In this document: positions 49,249 through 51,159 of the stretch, piece after piece
Layout of the letters: every line of letters begins with the position of its first letter
Position numbering within the stretch: the stretch's first letter is position 1
IMG/VR virus record: IMGVR_UViG_3300035659_000023
Span: 1 to 51,159 of that record
Direction: 5' to 3' (one strand)
Length of the DNA stretch: 51,159 nucleotides
From: a virus
Translations under genes and position numbers: made by a program
The notes under the pieces: generated by a model
Databases searched by the model: none
Seen by the model: only the letters and a program-made list of their open reading frames with translations
What the model was told of the DNA's origin: nothing

Positions 49249-50007
49249 ATGAATAATGTACCTTTTGATCTTTTAGGTAAATCACCTTGTAAATATCATA
49301 TAGCCTTTACAGGTTCTTTAACTGCTGGTAAGAGTACTTCCGCCCAAGCTGCTCAATTTCTTTTATCCCCTTTTTATAAAGTACATGTGTGTCATTTTGC
49401 TTACGACTTAAAGAAAATAGCTACTGAACATTTTGGGTGGGACGGCAAGAAGGATGATAAAGGAAGGCGGTTATTACAAGCTATAGGTCAAGAAGTAGGA
49501 AGAGATTATGACCCTTGGATATGGGTAAGAAAGTCCTTAGAAAGAGAAAGAGAATTATTTGGGGCTAGAATAGGTCAGGAAGATTGTATTGCTATTTATG
49601 ATGATTTAAGGTATGATAATGAGGCAGCTTGGATTAAAGATGTTACAGCTGACTGCGCGGGTTTAATTATTTATGTAAGCGATAATATTGAGAAGGATGC
49701 ATCTGTTCTTAATCACGAGTCAGAGAGAGGACTTTCTTTTCATAAGGCTAACTACCGCATCCACAATAATTATAATGCAGTCGCTTTGGTAAACGCTATT
49801 TGGGCTATGCTAAATAGTTATGGATTTCATACTTTAAGAAGGGATATAGAAACTTCTCCTATTGAAAATGTCTTAAAAGATAAGTGCCCTTATCATTTTG
49901 TAGTGTACGGGAGGTTATATGCGTGGGTAACCTCCCCCCACTTTATGGCAGACGAAGTTACTATTTGTCCTCATTGTAAATTTATATTATCCAATAAAAA
50001 GGAGTAA
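49249..50007 (+). CDS. Deoxynucleoside monophosphate kinase-like protein with C-terminal zinc finger (252 aa)
   Basis: ATG 49249 gives MNNVPFDLLGK; the frame extends to 49216 without support. The P-loop G22SLTAGKST30 (HIAFTGSLTAGKSTSAQ) is followed by FAYDLKKIATEHFGWDGKKD and GRRLLQAIGQEVGRDYDPW, matching T4 gp1-type dNMP kinases. These phosphorylate dNMPs, including modified ones, to dNDPs for DNA synthesis. The C-terminal 40 residues contain CPYH and CPHC, an extra zinc finger not present in T4 gp1. No strong RBS. Confidence 0.75.
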   Translation: MNNVPFDLLGKSPCKYHIAFTGSLTAGKSTSAQAAQFLLSPFYKVHVCHFAYDLKKIATEHFGWDGKKDDKGRRLLQAIGQEVGRDYDPWIWVRKSLERERELFGARIGQEDCIAIYDDLRYDNEAAWIKDVTADCAGLIIYVSDNIEKDASVLNHESERGLSFHKANYRIHNNYNAVALVNAIWAMLNSYGFHTLRRDIETSPIENVLKDKCPYHFVVYGRLYAWVTSPHFMADEVTICPHCKFILSNKKE

Positions 50008-50010
50008 TAA

Positions 50011-50814
50011 ATGCCAGACGAATCGACAAAAAAATGTAATTGTATTTGGTGGGCTTTAGGTACCCTCGTAATAGCCTGTTTAGGGGTACTACTTTATATG
50101 CACGTTCTCACTCTTCAAAAGAATTTAGAAATAGCCCGTCAAAACCTTGCGGCAGCGAAGGATTCTGTACGTTATTATCAAACTCAGTATGGTATATTTA
50201 CTCAAAAATACGTGAGAGTAATTACAGATAAAGATAGTTTAGCTCAACTCTTAGAAAAACAAAATAGGGAATTAGTAGTATATCAGGAAATGAATACACG
50301 ATTACTTTTACAGTTAAAAGAAACTCAATCTCACGTAACACAAATAGATGAAAATACCTTAATGTCGCCTATTTATAACACTTACAGAGATCCGGGGTTA
50401 GTAGTTAATATTTATGATACCGTAACCTTTAGAAGAGCTAATTTAGAAGCGCCTTGGGTTTCTTATAGTAAACCTACCGTGGAAGCTTTAATGTATTACA
50501 GAATGGTAATCTTTAAAGACGAAAAGGGATTATTAACCGGTTCTGTTGAAACTTTCTCTCCTTATCTTAAAGCTACTAAACTCTCCACAAGTATAGTAGA
50601 TAACTATATTCCCCCTTCTTGCACCGACGAATTTCCCAAAGTATTTGGTTTTTCTATGGGGGGTAGTAGCCAATCTGTAGACCTTGGTATCTTTCTACGT
50701 GTTGGTTCTTGGGGTATTAACCCCGCTTATTCTTTTATGATGCGATCCTATGAGGGGTTCCATCCTAAAGCATATGATAAATTAAGATTAAACATTGTTA
50801 AATTTATATGGTGA
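50011..50814 (+). CDS. Spanin-like inner-membrane coiled-coil protein (267 aa)
   Basis: AAAGGAGTAATAA precedes the ATG. One N-terminal span (about 13-31, WWALGTLVIACLGVLLYM) leads into a coiled coil (residues about 33-110; LQKNLEIARQNLAAAKDSVR, LAQLLEKQNRELVVYQEMNT), then a beta-rich C-terminal domain (about 120-267). Topology matches i-spanin-type or fused spanin proteins that bridge inner and outer membranes during lysis of Gram-negative hosts. No lipobox is present. The lytic enzyme lies about 1 kb upstream. Alternative: a tail-tape or envelope-associated protein. Confidence 0.5.
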   Translation: MPDESTKKCNCIWWALGTLVIACLGVLLYMHVLTLQKNLEIARQNLAAAKDSVRYYQTQYGIFTQKYVRVITDKDSLAQLLEKQNRELVVYQEMNTRLLLQLKETQSHVTQIDENTLMSPIYNTYRDPGLVVNIYDTVTFRRANLEAPWVSYSKPTVEALMYYRMVIFKDEKGLLTGSVETFSPYLKATKLSTSIVDNYIPPSCTDEFPKVFGFSMGGSSQSVDLGIFLRVGSWGINPAYSFMMRSYEGFHPKAYDKLRLNIVKFIW

Positions 50815-50817
50815 CTT

Positions 50818-51039
50818 ATGCCAAAAGGTATTTTAAAATTTGATTTAAGCGATGCTTTTGAAGAAGAGCTGTTTAAATTGGCTGTAAAAAGCAAAGATTT
50901 TTATTTTGCTGTTCAAGAATTTGATCAATATCTTAGAACAGAAGCTAAATATATGAATGATAAAAAAGCCCGAGAAATGAGAGAGTTATTATATGCTTAC
51001 TTAGGGGATCATGGTGTAAATTTAGACATGCTATCATGA
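50818..51039 (+). CDS. Hypothetical protein (73 aa), EFDQYLR family
   Basis: Follows the previous stop by 3 bases. MPKGILKFDLSDAFEEELFK, then FAVQEFDQYLRTEAKY and a C-terminal helix (AREMRELLYAYLGDHGV). The pattern F-x-L-x-x-x-x-E, with a central (D/E)FDxYLR and terminal helix, belongs to a small family seen in many phages. No known function. Confidence 0.65.
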   Translation: MPKGILKFDLSDAFEEELFKLAVKSKDFYFAVQEFDQYLRTEAKYMNDKKAREMRELLYAYLGDHGVNLDMLS

Positions 51040-51044
51040 AATAA

Positions 51045-51057
51045 CGTGTATATTATA
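51045..51057 (+). promoter_or_regulatory. Promoter-like box CGTGTATATTATA
   Basis: Exact match to 37328 and 38641, 5 bases after the previous stop, followed by CTCATATG. The next ATG is only 5 bases beyond, so that transcript would be leaderless or start further down. Confidence 0.5.
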
Positions 51058-51062
51058 CTCAT

Positions 51063-51159
51063 ATGATAGAAGCATATACAAAAAAAGATAAAAAAGTCTA
51101 TTCTTTTAATACGAATAACGTTAACGGAGTACTTTATAAATTAAGCGCTTTGAAAATAA
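51063..51159 (+). CDS. Possible gene start, truncated by window end
   Basis: ATG 51063 opens MIEAYTKKDKKVYSFNTNNV and continues to the last base. No Shine-Dalgarno is seen. Frame remains open for 32 codons and lies after the promoter-like box. Confidence 0.3.
   Translation, partial: MIEAYTKKDKKVYSFNTNNVNGVLYKLSALKI

Overview
The window is a continuous piece of a tailed double-stranded DNA phage genome, AT-rich, with every supported gene on the + strand. The clearest marker is a large terminase subunit (34813-37326), split in its ATP-binding motif by an intein. Other phage-type genes are a T4 DenV-like pyrimidine-dimer glycosylase, a deoxynucleoside monophosphate kinase, a membrane-anchored lytic transglycosylase, a metallophosphoesterase, and many small proteins in tightly overlapping operons (ATGA, GTGA, TTGA and TAATG junctions, strong AAGGAG-type ribosome binding sites, frequent TTG starts). 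No capsid, portal, tail tube or integrase gene is recognisable here. The host cannot be fixed from the sequence. Several signal peptides ending just before or after Gln (SLFGQ, IYSQ, VYAQ) and beta-helix proteins ending in DIGAYE-like motifs resemble secreted proteins of Bacteroidota and related phyla. That is an inference.

Layout: (1) 1-4139 holds a 5'-truncated metallophosphoesterase, a hairpin plus promoter-like box, then about a dozen small genes ending in an Xre-type DNA-binding protein. (2) 4140-4363 is a repeat-rich non-coding gap. (3) 4364-13128 encodes two very large modular proteins (1594 and 830 aa) and small neighbours, several with an N-terminal NWRxILxWQ peptide. (4) 13144-28643 is a run of four giant proteins (1234-1335 aa), each with a signal peptide: a YadA-like/tail-fibre-like protein and three proteins built from Ig-like, lectin-like and parallel beta-helix modules. 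(5) 28643-37326 has further LSWQ-peptide proteins, membrane proteins, a candidate small terminase and the intein-bearing large terminase. (6) 37327-51159 is an accessory and lysis region. It holds zinc-ribbon proteins, DenV, a GHKL ATPase fused to an HExxH domain, a polytopic GT-C-type glycosyltransferase, a frameshifted paralogue of an early gene, the transglycosylase with small membrane proteins, the dNMP kinase and a spanin-like protein.

Three things stand out. First, the short peptide LSWQ (usually KLSWQ or NWRxILSWQ) recurs in six otherwise unrelated proteins, at their N-termini and at internal module boundaries. It could be a shared targeting, packaging or processing signal. Second, four consecutive giant proteins carry Sec signal peptides, which is odd for virion fibres assembled in the cytoplasm and suggests a set of secreted or surface-exposed adhesins or enzymes. 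Third, the terminase intein has Glu where the conserved block B His is expected. A repeated box (CGTGTATATTATA) before gene groups is a candidate phage promoter. All product names come from reading motifs by eye; no database search was possible.
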